Source of the DNA: an uncultured Oscillospiraceae bacterium
Lineage (GTDB): Bacteria > Bacillota > Clostridia > Oscillospirales > Oscillospiraceae
Assembly: GCA_944385455.1 (NCBI GenBank)
Contig: CALWXI010000008.1
Coordinates: 1-5,983, forward strand
Length of the DNA: 5,983 nucleotides
Reading direction: 5' to 3'
Shown: one piece after another, positions 1 to 5,160 of the stretch
Layout of the letters: each line of letters starts with the position of its first letter
Position numbering within the stretch: position 1 is the stretch's first letter
Notes under the pieces: model-generated
Told to the model about the DNA's origin: nothing
What the model saw: the letters and a program-made list of their open reading frames with translations, nothing else
Database searches by the model: none
Made by a program: the position numbers and the translations under genes

Positions 1-812
1 ATGGCCTGCTGATGATCCTGCTTTCCCTGTGGATCATGAAGAAAGCGCGGCCCAATGGTCCCACCATGCGGCACATGATCCCGCTGATGGGTCTGTGCGG
101 CGTCAGCACCTTTGTGATGGGTGCCATCACCGGCGGCTTTTTCGGAGATCTCCTGCCCCAGCTGGCCATGATGCTGGATCCCGACACCGCCTTTACCGCG
201 ATGCCGTCCCTGTTTTCCCCGTTGGACGATGCGCTGGCGGTGCTGATCGGGTCCCTGGCCATCGGTGTGGCTCAGATCTTCACGGGAATGGCGGTGAGCA
301 TGTACCGGCAGATCAAGCGGGGTGAGGTGCTGGCGGCGCTGTGCAATGAGGGCGTCTGGTATCTGGTGTTCGTCCTCATCGCCGTGGGCGCTGTCACCGG
401 AGCCATGACCTATGCGCTCCTGGCCGCCCTGGCGGTGATCGTGGTGACCCAAGGCTACGGCCACAAGGGGATCCTGGGCAAGCTCATGGGCATCGGCGGA
501 TCGCTTTACAACAACATCACCGGCTATTTCAGCGATATTCTCTCCTATTCCCGGCTGATGGCACTGATGCTTGCCGGCGCTGTCATTGCACAGGTGTTCA
601 ATACGCTGGGCGGCATCACCGGAAATGTGGTGGCATTCTTTGTCATCTCCATGATCGGAAACGCCCTGAACTTTGCGCTGAACCTGCTGGGGTGCTATGT
701 TCACGACATGCGCCTGCAGTGCCTGGAGTTCTTTGGACGCTTCTACTCCGACGGCGGAAAGCCCTTCCGTCCGCTGGAGATGGAGACCAAATATGTGGAT
801 ATTCAACAGTAA
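1..812 (+). CDS. ntpI: V-type ATPase subunit I (a-subunit homologue), C-terminal membrane part, 5' truncated by window
   Basis: This is the stator membrane subunit that forms the ion half-channels beside the K ring. The reading frame is already open at base 3 (Gly-Leu-Leu before the first Met at 12), so the gene starts upstream and the Met at 12 is internal. About 269 residues are visible, out of roughly 600-650 usual for the family, and they cover only the membrane domain. Hydrophobic segments lie at about 90-150, 219-300, 350-450 (two helices), 534-610 and 627-700. The family signature SYSRLMALML (543-572) carries Arg at 552-554, equivalent by motif to yeast Vph1 R735, the essential channel arginine. 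A second conserved Arg (711-713) and a Gln (717-719) sit in VHDMRLQ, just before the usual ending EFFGRFYSDGGKPFRPL. The stop is at 810-812, and the K gene follows after 18 bases. Family assignment is firm. The N-terminal cytoplasmic arm cannot be judged. Confidence 0.96.
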   Translation, partial: GLLMILLSLWIMKKARPNGPTMRHMIPLMGLCGVSTFVMGAITGGFFGDLLPQLAMMLDPDTAFTAMPSLFSPLDDALAVLIGSLAIGVAQIFTGMAVSMYRQIKRGEVLAALCNEGVWYLVFVLIAVGAVTGAMTYALLAALAVIVVTQGYGHKGILGKLMGIGGSLYNNITGYFSDILSYSRLMALMLAGAVIAQVFNTLGGITGNVVAFFVISMIGNALNFALNLLGCYVHDMRLQCLEFFGRFYSDGGKPFRPLEMETKYVDIQQ

Positions 813-816
813 TTTT

Positions 817-822
817 AGGAGG
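817..822 (+). promoter_or_regulatory. Shine-Dalgarno site deciding the subunit K start
   Basis: AGGAGG lies 8 bases before the ATG at 831 but only 2 bases before the in-frame ATG at 825. The spacing therefore selects 831 as the start of subunit K. A further in-frame ATG at 840 would be too far away. Confidence 0.85.
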
Positions 823-830
823 AAATGATT

Positions 831-1352
831 ATGACAGACATGAACGAACTGATCGCGATGCAGCAGAGCCTGACCTTCCTGGGACAGATCGGCGGTCTGG
901 CCCTGGCGCTGCTGGGCGCGGGTCTGGCGGTTGGCCTTTCCTGTGTGGGTTCCGCCAAGGGCACCGGCATTGCCGGCGAGGCCGGTACGGGCCTTCTGAG
1001 TCAGGATCCCTCCAAGTCCGGTAAGGTGATGGTGCTGCAGCTGCTGCCCGGCACCCAGGGCCTGTATGGTCTGGTGGTGTGGTTCTTCGCCCTGATCCAG
1101 ATGGGCATGCTGGACGGCAGCGCTGTGAATCTGACTGTGGCCGAGGGCCTGCGGTATTTTGCCGCCTGCATGCCCATGGCGCTGGGCGGCCTGCTCTCCG
1201 CCATCGCCCAGGGCCGTGTGGCCGCCGGTTCCATCAATATCCTGGCCAAGAAGCCGGATGACTGGTCCAAGGGTCTGATCCTGTGCGGCATCGTGGAATT
1301 CTACGCCATTTTGTCCCTGCTGGCCTCCATGCTGATGCTGCTGTGGCTGTGA
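831..1352 (+). CDS. ntpK: V-type ATPase subunit K (rotor proteolipid, c-ring), probable Na+ binding
   Basis: This is the ion-carrying rotor subunit. The protein is 173 residues and forms two helical hairpins (four membrane helices at about 18-42, 66-93, 105-130 and 147-172), the duplicated 16-kDa type. Hairpin 1 contains GSAKGTGIAGE (40-50) and LQLLPGTQGLYG (69-80). Hairpin 2 contains SAIAQGRVAAG (123-133) and VEFYAIL (155-161). The only acidic residue within a membrane helix at the ion site is Glu156, in the last helix. All five residues that ligate Na+ in E. hirae NtpK (Leu61, Thr64, Gln65, Gln110, Glu139) are matched here by Leu72, Thr75, Gln76, Gln127 and Glu156. Tyr79 matches NtpK Tyr68. 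Na+ coupling is inferred from these residues, not demonstrated. The start at 831 was chosen by Shine-Dalgarno spacing; an upstream ATG at 825 would add two residues. The loop between the hairpins is about six residues longer than in NtpK as I recall it. Confidence 0.97.
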   Translation: MTDMNELIAMQQSLTFLGQIGGLALALLGAGLAVGLSCVGSAKGTGIAGEAGTGLLSQDPSKSGKVMVLQLLPGTQGLYGLVVWFFALIQMGMLDGSAVNLTVAEGLRYFAACMPMALGGLLSAIAQGRVAAGSINILAKKPDDWSKGLILCGIVEFYAILSLLASMLMLLWL

Positions 1353-1373
1353 TCCCACGAAAGGGGGAGCCGT

Positions 1374-1967
1374 ATGAACGGAATTGAAAACATCGTCCGC
1401 CGCATCCGGGAGGATACCCAGGCCGAGATCGACCGGGGCGCCGCCCAGGCGCAGGCGGAGGCGGAACGCATCACCGCCCGCTACCGTGCACAGGCGGAGG
1501 CGGAGGGAAAGGACCTCGCCGCCCGGAACGAGAAAGCTGCGGCGGAGCGGGAGGAGCGTCTTGTCAGCGCGGCCCGGATGGAGGCCCGCAAGGCGGCGCT
1601 GGCCGCCAAGCAGGAAATGGTGGAAAAGGCATACGATCTGGCGCTGGAGAAGCTGTGTGCCATGCCGAAAGCTTCATATGTGGAGGCGGCGGCACGTCTG
1701 CTGGTGAAGGCGGCGCCGGATGGACGGGGCGAGGTGATCCTCTCTGCCGGGGACCGTACCCGTGTGGGCGCGGATCTGGTGGCAAGGGCCAACGCTCTGC
1801 TGAAGGGCGGGAAGCTGACCCTGTCCGGGCAGACCCGGCCCATTCGAGGCGGCTTCATCCTGAAAAACGGAAACGTGGAGGTCAACGGTACCTTTGAAAC
1901 GCTGGTGCGTCTGCAGCGGACGGAGACCGCGGGAGCGGTGGCAAAGCTTCTGTTCCCGGAGGAGTAA
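1374..1967 (+). CDS. ntpE: V-type ATPase subunit E (peripheral stalk)
   Basis: Subunit E pairs with a G/H-type subunit to form the peripheral stalk that stops the A/B head from turning with the rotor. The protein is 197 residues, normal for the family. Residues 1-95 are a long charged helix rich in Ala, Glu, Arg and Gln (for example AQAQAEAERITARYRAQAEA at 24-43), suited to the right-handed coiled coil with its partner. Residues 100-197 form the globular head-binding domain and end in the typical RGGFILKNGNVEVNGTFETL (158-177) followed by a short helix. There is no signal peptide or membrane segment, so it is cytoplasmic and membrane-associated. The ATG at 1374 follows GGGGGAG (1363-1369) by 4 bases and lies 21 bases after the K stop. 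The first residues, MNGIENIVRRI, resemble other bacterial E subunits. The partner stalk gene is not in the window; in E. hirae it lies upstream of subunit I. Confidence 0.94.
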   Translation: MNGIENIVRRIREDTQAEIDRGAAQAQAEAERITARYRAQAEAEGKDLAARNEKAAAEREERLVSAARMEARKAALAAKQEMVEKAYDLALEKLCAMPKASYVEAAARLLVKAAPDGRGEVILSAGDRTRVGADLVARANALLKGGKLTLSGQTRPIRGGFILKNGNVEVNGTFETLVRLQRTETAGAVAKLLFPEE

Positions 1968-1972
1968 GGAGG
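1966..1972 (+). promoter_or_regulatory. Shine-Dalgarno site supporting a TTG start for subunit C
   Basis: AAGGAGG overlaps the TAA stop of the E gene and lies 7 bases before the TTG at 1980. The next in-frame ATG is at 2037, which would remove 19 conserved-looking residues and has no comparable site. TTG is therefore the best start. Confidence 0.85.
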
Positions 1973-1979
1973 CAGTGTC

Positions 1980-2984
1980 TTGACAAACCGAATCAAAGAC
2001 ACCGATTACCTGGCGATCTCCGCCCGGATCCGGGCCATGGAGACGTCGCTGCTGACCCGGGAGCGGATGGAACAGCTCCTGGAGGCCCGCAGCGACGAAG
2101 AAGCAGCCAAGCTTTTGCAGGAGTGCGGCTATCCTCAGCTGGACGCCACCCGCCCCGAGGTCATGGACGCCGCGCTTTCCCAGGCCCGGGAGGAGCTGTT
2201 CTCAGATCTGGGGGACAGCGTGCCGGACGCCAGGTATATCGATCTATTCAAGCTGAAATACGATTATCATAACATCAAGGCTCTCCTGAAGGCGGAGGCC
2301 GTGGGGGCGGACGCCCGCCGTATGCTCTCCGACATGGGGCGCGTCAGTGCCGCGCAGATGGGGGAGGCCCTGCGTCAGGGCAGTTTGGAGGAGCTGCCGC
2401 CGGTGCTGGCGGAAGCCGCCGCCGAGGCGCGGGAGGTGCTGGAGACCACCCGGGACCCGCAGCTTTCTGACATCGTGCTGGACCGCTGGTGCTATCGGGA
2501 GATGGCTGCTCTGGCGGAGGACACCGGCAGCGCCTTCCTGCAGGCGTATGTGCAGGTACAGATCGACGGCGTGAATCTGCGGGCGCTGATCCGCACCATG
2601 CGGATGGGCAAAAGCGGCGAATTCCTGCGGGGCGTGCTGCTGGAAGGCGGTGAGATCCCGGTGGAATCCGTGCTGGCGGCCGCTGCCGGCGGCGCCGGCG
2701 CCGTGCGGGAGCTGTATGAGCCCCCTGGGTTTGCGGCGGCGGCCGCCGCCGGCGCGGAGGCGCTCTCCGGTGGTCCGCTGACGGAGTTTGAAAAGCTCTG
2801 TGATGACGCGGTGAGCGCCTATCTTGCCCAGGCTCAGCTGGTGCCCTTCGGGGAAGCGCCTCTGGTTGGCTATCTGGCCGCCCGGGAGACGGAATTTACC
2901 AATCTGCGCATCCTGCTGATGGGACGCGGCATGGGGCTTTCCCCAGATGTCATCCGTTCCCGGCTGCGGGCGGCGTGCGTGTAA
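1980..2984 (+). CDS. ntpC: V-type ATPase subunit C (rotor adaptor, subunit d / AC39 family)
   Basis: Subunit C is the funnel-shaped adaptor that seats the central shaft (D/F) on the K ring; it corresponds to subunit d of eukaryotic V-ATPases. The protein is 334 residues, the usual length, soluble and mostly helical. Family landmarks are DTDYLAISARIRAME (7-21), the LFKLKYDYHNIKALLKAEA block (89-107), and the C-terminal block from PFGEAPLVGYLAARETEF (289-306) to ILLMGRGMGLSPDVIRSRLR (311-330). It starts at TTG, supported by AAGGAGG seven bases upstream, and begins 12 bases after the E stop, so translational coupling is likely. An odd point is two Ala/Gly-rich stretches (231-242 and 251-263), the second encoded by a run of GCG then GCC codons that makes a DNA palindrome. 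These may be a local lineage expansion. Assignment is confident from the end motifs and from its place between E and F. Confidence 0.94.
   Translation: MTNRIKDTDYLAISARIRAMETSLLTRERMEQLLEARSDEEAAKLLQECGYPQLDATRPEVMDAALSQAREELFSDLGDSVPDARYIDLFKLKYDYHNIKALLKAEAVGADARRMLSDMGRVSAAQMGEALRQGSLEELPPVLAEAAAEAREVLETTRDPQLSDIVLDRWCYREMAALAEDTGSAFLQAYVQVQIDGVNLRALIRTMRMGKSGEFLRGVLLEGGEIPVESVLAAAAGGAGAVRELYEPPGFAAAAAAGAEALSGGPLTEFEKLCDDAVSAYLAQAQLVPFGEAPLVGYLAARETEFTNLRILLMGRGMGLSPDVIRSRLRAACV
2734..2751. repeat. Perfect 18-bp GC-only palindrome inside subunit C
   Basis: The bases read CGGCGGCGG then CCGCCGCCG, a perfect inverted repeat centred on GGCC at 2741-2744. It lies in frame within the Ala codons GCG GCG GCG GCC GCC GCC. 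A similar but less regular GGC/GCC-rich stretch lies just upstream at about 2677-2703. The palindrome most likely arises from the codon choice of a poly-alanine tract and is probably not a protein-binding site. Confidence 0.7.
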
Positions 2985-2999
2985 GGCGGGAGGAAGCGC

Positions 3000-3320
3000 A
3001 TGGCTACAACGTATCGGATCGCCGTCATCGGCGACTGGGAGTCCGTCATGGGATTCCGCGCCCTGGGTTTGGACACGTATCCCGTCACCTCTGTGGAGGA
3101 GGCCCGGGAGCGGGTCCGGGAGCTGGCCCGGGAAGACCAGTGTGCCGTGATCTATCTCACGGAGCAGCTGGCCCGGGATATGGGCGACGTGCTTGCCCGC
3201 TATAAGGACGAGCTGCGGCCCGCCATCATTTTGATCCCCGGCCGGGAAGGCTCTCTGGGCATCGGCCGGGACAGCATCCAGCGCGCCATCGAGCGGGCGG
3301 TGGGGGCGGACATCCTCTGA
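3000..3320 (+). CDS. ntpF: V-type ATPase subunit F (small central-stalk subunit)
   Basis: Subunit F binds the side of subunit D in the rotating central stalk and modulates ATPase activity; in E. hirae the same subunit is called NtpG. The protein is 106 residues, typical for the family. It has a CheY-like alternating strand/helix fold: strand YRIAVIGD (5-12), SVMGFRALGLDTYPV (15-29), a charged helix SVEEARERVRELARED (31-46), strand CAVIYLTEQLA (48-58), strand PAIILIPG (74-81), and the conserved tail DSIQRAIERAVGADIL (91-106). Trp13 occupies the position after GD where a charged residue is more common in relatives I recall; this looks like harmless variation. The ATG at 3000 follows GGGAGGA (2988-2994) by 5 bases and lies 15 bases after the C stop. 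Its partner D is expected beyond the 3' edge, after B. Confidence 0.94.
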   Translation: MATTYRIAVIGDWESVMGFRALGLDTYPVTSVEEARERVRELAREDQCAVIYLTEQLARDMGDVLARYKDELRPAIILIPGREGSLGIGRDSIQRAIERAVGADIL

Positions 3321-3350
3321 TCTCCGCCGTACCGGCACGCAGGGCGTGTT

Positions 3351-3379
3351 CCTTCTGGAGAAACTATCCTGAAAGAAGG
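3351..3379 (+). promoter_or_regulatory. Possible Shine-Dalgarno-sequestering hairpin before subunit A
   Basis: CCTTCT at 3351-3356 is the exact reverse complement of AGAAGG at 3374-3379, the only Shine-Dalgarno candidate for the A gene. Inside this stem, GGA (3357-3359) can pair with TCC (3367-3369) across a 7-base loop, leaving TGAA (3370-3373) as a one-sided bulge. Folded, the structure would hide the ribosome-binding site. Stability was not calculated; six plus three pairs is modest. Confidence 0.35.
3374..3379 (+). promoter_or_regulatory. Shine-Dalgarno site deciding the subunit A start
   Basis: AGAAGG lies 8 bases before the TTG at 3388 and only 2 bases before the in-frame TTG at 3382. 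The spacing favours 3388. Translation from there gives MSGKVVKVSGP, which lines up with the N-terminus of known A subunits such as E. hirae NtpA. There is no in-frame ATG until residue Met23 (3454). Confidence 0.75.
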
Positions 3380-3387
3380 TATTGATA

Positions 3388-5160
3388 TTGAGCGGTAAAG
3401 TTGTGAAAGTTTCCGGGCCGCTTGTGGTGGCCACGGGCCTTGCGGACGCCAACATGTCCGATGTGGTCCGGGTGGGCCCCCAGCGCCTGATCGGTGAGAT
3501 CCTGACCATGAAGGGAGATTCCGACTCCATTCAGGTCTATGAAGAGACATCCGGACTGGGGCCCGGCGCGGAGGTGGTCACCACCGGCGCGCCCATGAGC
3601 GTGGAGCTGGGACCCGGCATGATCGAGGGCATTTACGACGGCATCCAGCGTCCTTTGGAGAAGATTGTGGAGAAGGTAGGCGCCTGTATCACCCGCGGCG
3701 TGGAGGTCTCCGCTCTGGACCAGGAGAAGAAATGGGACTTCACGGCCACGGCGGCCGTGGGACAGCGGGTGACAGGCGGCGATATCATCGGCACCGTGCC
3801 GGAGACGCCCTCTGTGCTGCATAAGATCATGGTGCCGCCCAATCTGCGGGGCACCATCACCGACATCCGCAGCGGCTCCTTCAACGTGACGGAGACGGTT
3901 GCCACCCTGCATACCGAAGACGGCCGGGATGTGCCGCTGACCATGTCTCAGAAGTGGCCCGTCCGGATCGGCCGTCCCTATGCCAGAAAGTTCCCGCCCA
4001 AGCGGCCGCTGTGCTCCGGTCAGCGGATCATCGACACGCTGTTCCCCATTGCCAAGGGCGGCACCGCCGCTGTGCCCGGCCCCTTCGGGTCCGGCAAGAC
4101 CGTGGTGCAGCACCAGCTGGCCAAGTGGTCCGACGTGGACATCGTGGTCTATATCGGCTGCGGCGAGCGCGGCAACGAGATGACCGACGTGCTGCGGGAG
4201 TTCCCGGAGCTGAAGGACCCCCGCACCGGGGCGTCGCTGATGAAGCGGACGGTGCTCATCGCCAACACGTCTGATATGCCCGTGGCGGCCCGGGAGGCCT
4301 CCGTGTATACCGACATCACCATCGCCGAGTACTTCCGGGACATGGGCTACGACGTGGCCGTCATCGCCGACTCCACCTCCCGCTGGGCCGAGGCCCTGCG
4401 CGAGATGTCCGGCCGGCTGGAGGAGATGCCCGGTGAGGAAGGGTATCCTGCGTATCTGGCTTCCCGTCTGGCCCAGTTCTACGAGCGGGCGGGCAGCGTG
4501 GAGTGCATCGGCTCCGACCAGCGCCGGGGCAGCCTCACCGCCGTGGGCGCCGTGTCGCCTCCCGGCGGCGACCTCTCCGAGCCCGTCTCCCAGGCCACCA
4601 TGCGCATCGTGAAGGTGTTCTGGGCCCTGGATTCCGCCCTGGCCTACAAGCGTCACTTCCCGGCCATCAACTGGCTGAATTCCTATTCCCTGTACCTGGA
4701 TTCCCTGAAGCCCTGGTTCGATGAGAATCTGGGGGAGACCTTCATGCGCAACCGTACCAAGGCCATGAGCATTCTGCAAAACGAGTCCAGCCTGAATGAG
4801 ATCGTGCAGCTGGTGGGCAAGGACGCCCTGTCCCCCGGCGATCAGCTGACGCTGGAGGTGGCCCGGATGATCCGGGAGGACTTCCTGCAGCAAAACGCCT
4901 TTACCGACATCGACGGCTTCTCCTCCTATGACCGGCAGGAAAAGCTTCTGGACATGGTGATCCGGTACGACGCGCTTTGCCGGGAGGCCATCGCCAAGGG
5001 GGCGCAGGTGACCAAACTCTTTGAGATCCCCGCCCGGGAACAGATCGGACGGGCCAAGAGTGTGCCGGTGGAGGAGTATCCGGCGGTATACGCTCAGATC
5101 CAGACGGAGATGGAGCAGCAGATTGCCGCTGTCAGCGCGCAGGGAGGTGAAGCGAGATGA
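3388..5160 (+). CDS. ntpA: V-type ATPase catalytic subunit A
   Basis: Subunit A is the catalytic subunit of the A3B3 head and hydrolyses or makes ATP in the cytoplasm. From the TTG at 3388 it has 590 residues, the normal length (E. hirae NtpA is close to 593). The order is: N-terminal beta-barrel (GKVVKVSGPLVVA, 3-15), the A-specific bulge domain at about 115-185, then the nucleotide-binding domain. The latter has the P-loop GPFGSGKT (231-238, with Lys237 and Thr238), the catalytic GERGNE (259-264, Glu260), the Walker B region DVAVIADSTSRWAEALREM (322-340), and DQRRGSLTAVGAVSPPGGD (377-395). The C-terminal helical domain follows from about 435, including EDFLQQNAF (497-505). No key catalytic residue is missing. 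Both TTG candidates (3382 and 3388) are rarer starts than ATG. The 3' end overlaps the B start by ATGA. Confidence 0.98.
   Translation: MSGKVVKVSGPLVVATGLADANMSDVVRVGPQRLIGEILTMKGDSDSIQVYEETSGLGPGAEVVTTGAPMSVELGPGMIEGIYDGIQRPLEKIVEKVGACITRGVEVSALDQEKKWDFTATAAVGQRVTGGDIIGTVPETPSVLHKIMVPPNLRGTITDIRSGSFNVTETVATLHTEDGRDVPLTMSQKWPVRIGRPYARKFPPKRPLCSGQRIIDTLFPIAKGGTAAVPGPFGSGKTVVQHQLAKWSDVDIVVYIGCGERGNEMTDVLREFPELKDPRTGASLMKRTVLIANTSDMPVAAREASVYTDITIAEYFRDMGYDVAVIADSTSRWAEALREMSGRLEEMPGEEGYPAYLASRLAQFYERAGSVECIGSDQRRGSLTAVGAVSPPGGDLSEPVSQATMRIVKVFWALDSALAYKRHFPAINWLNSYSLYLDSLKPWFDENLGETFMRNRTKAMSILQNESSLNEIVQLVGKDALSPGDQLTLEVARMIREDFLQQNAFTDIDGFSSYDRQEKLLDMVIRYDALCREAIAKGAQVTKLFEIPAREQIGRAKSVPVEEYPAVYAQIQTEMEQQIAAVSAQGGEAR
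5142..5150 (+). promoter_or_regulatory. Shine-Dalgarno site of subunit B inside the A gene
   Basis: GGGAGGTGA, close to the full anti-16S complement, lies 6 bases before the ATG at 5157 and within the last codons of the A gene. With the ATGA stop/start overlap it supports coupled translation of A and B, which are needed in 3:3 ratio. Confidence 0.85.

Larger units (their letters stand above)
3321..3387 (+). promoter_or_regulatory. F-A intergenic gap (67 bases), candidate leader of the A gene
   Basis: This is the only gap above 30 bases in an otherwise tightly packed operon; the others run from a 4-base overlap to 21 bases. It contains a small hairpin at 3336-3348 (CACGC, 3-base loop, GCGTG) and a second possible stem at 3351-3379 that includes the Shine-Dalgarno site of the A gene. 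I see no convincing -35/-10 pair, no U-tract after either stem, and no small reading frame with a ribosome site. A role as a translational control or RNA-processing leader is inference. Confidence 0.4.

Noticed and set aside
1..12. ATG at base 1 as a gene start
   Set aside because: That frame reaches a TGA at 10-12. The real frame here is that of subunit I, open from base 3.
12..14. ATG at 12 as the true start of subunit I
   Set aside because: The frame is open upstream to the window edge, and the protein lacks the N-terminal cytoplasmic half of the family, so this Met is internal.
3321..3387. Internal promoter or terminator in the F-A gap
   Set aside because: No convincing -35/-10 pair with proper spacing and no U-run after a stem could be seen.
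2244..3530. Long open frame on the minus strand spanning C, F and the start of A (about 428 codons)
   Set aside because: It is a by-product of few stop codons in GC-rich DNA. It crosses three real genes and a gap, has low-complexity composition, and has no recognisable domain.
3364..4893. Long open frame on the minus strand opposite subunit A (about 509 codons)
   Set aside because: It lies antisense to a strongly conserved catalytic gene. Its composition (rich in His, Gly, Gln, Leu) is what GC-rich third positions give on the other strand, and no family motif is seen.
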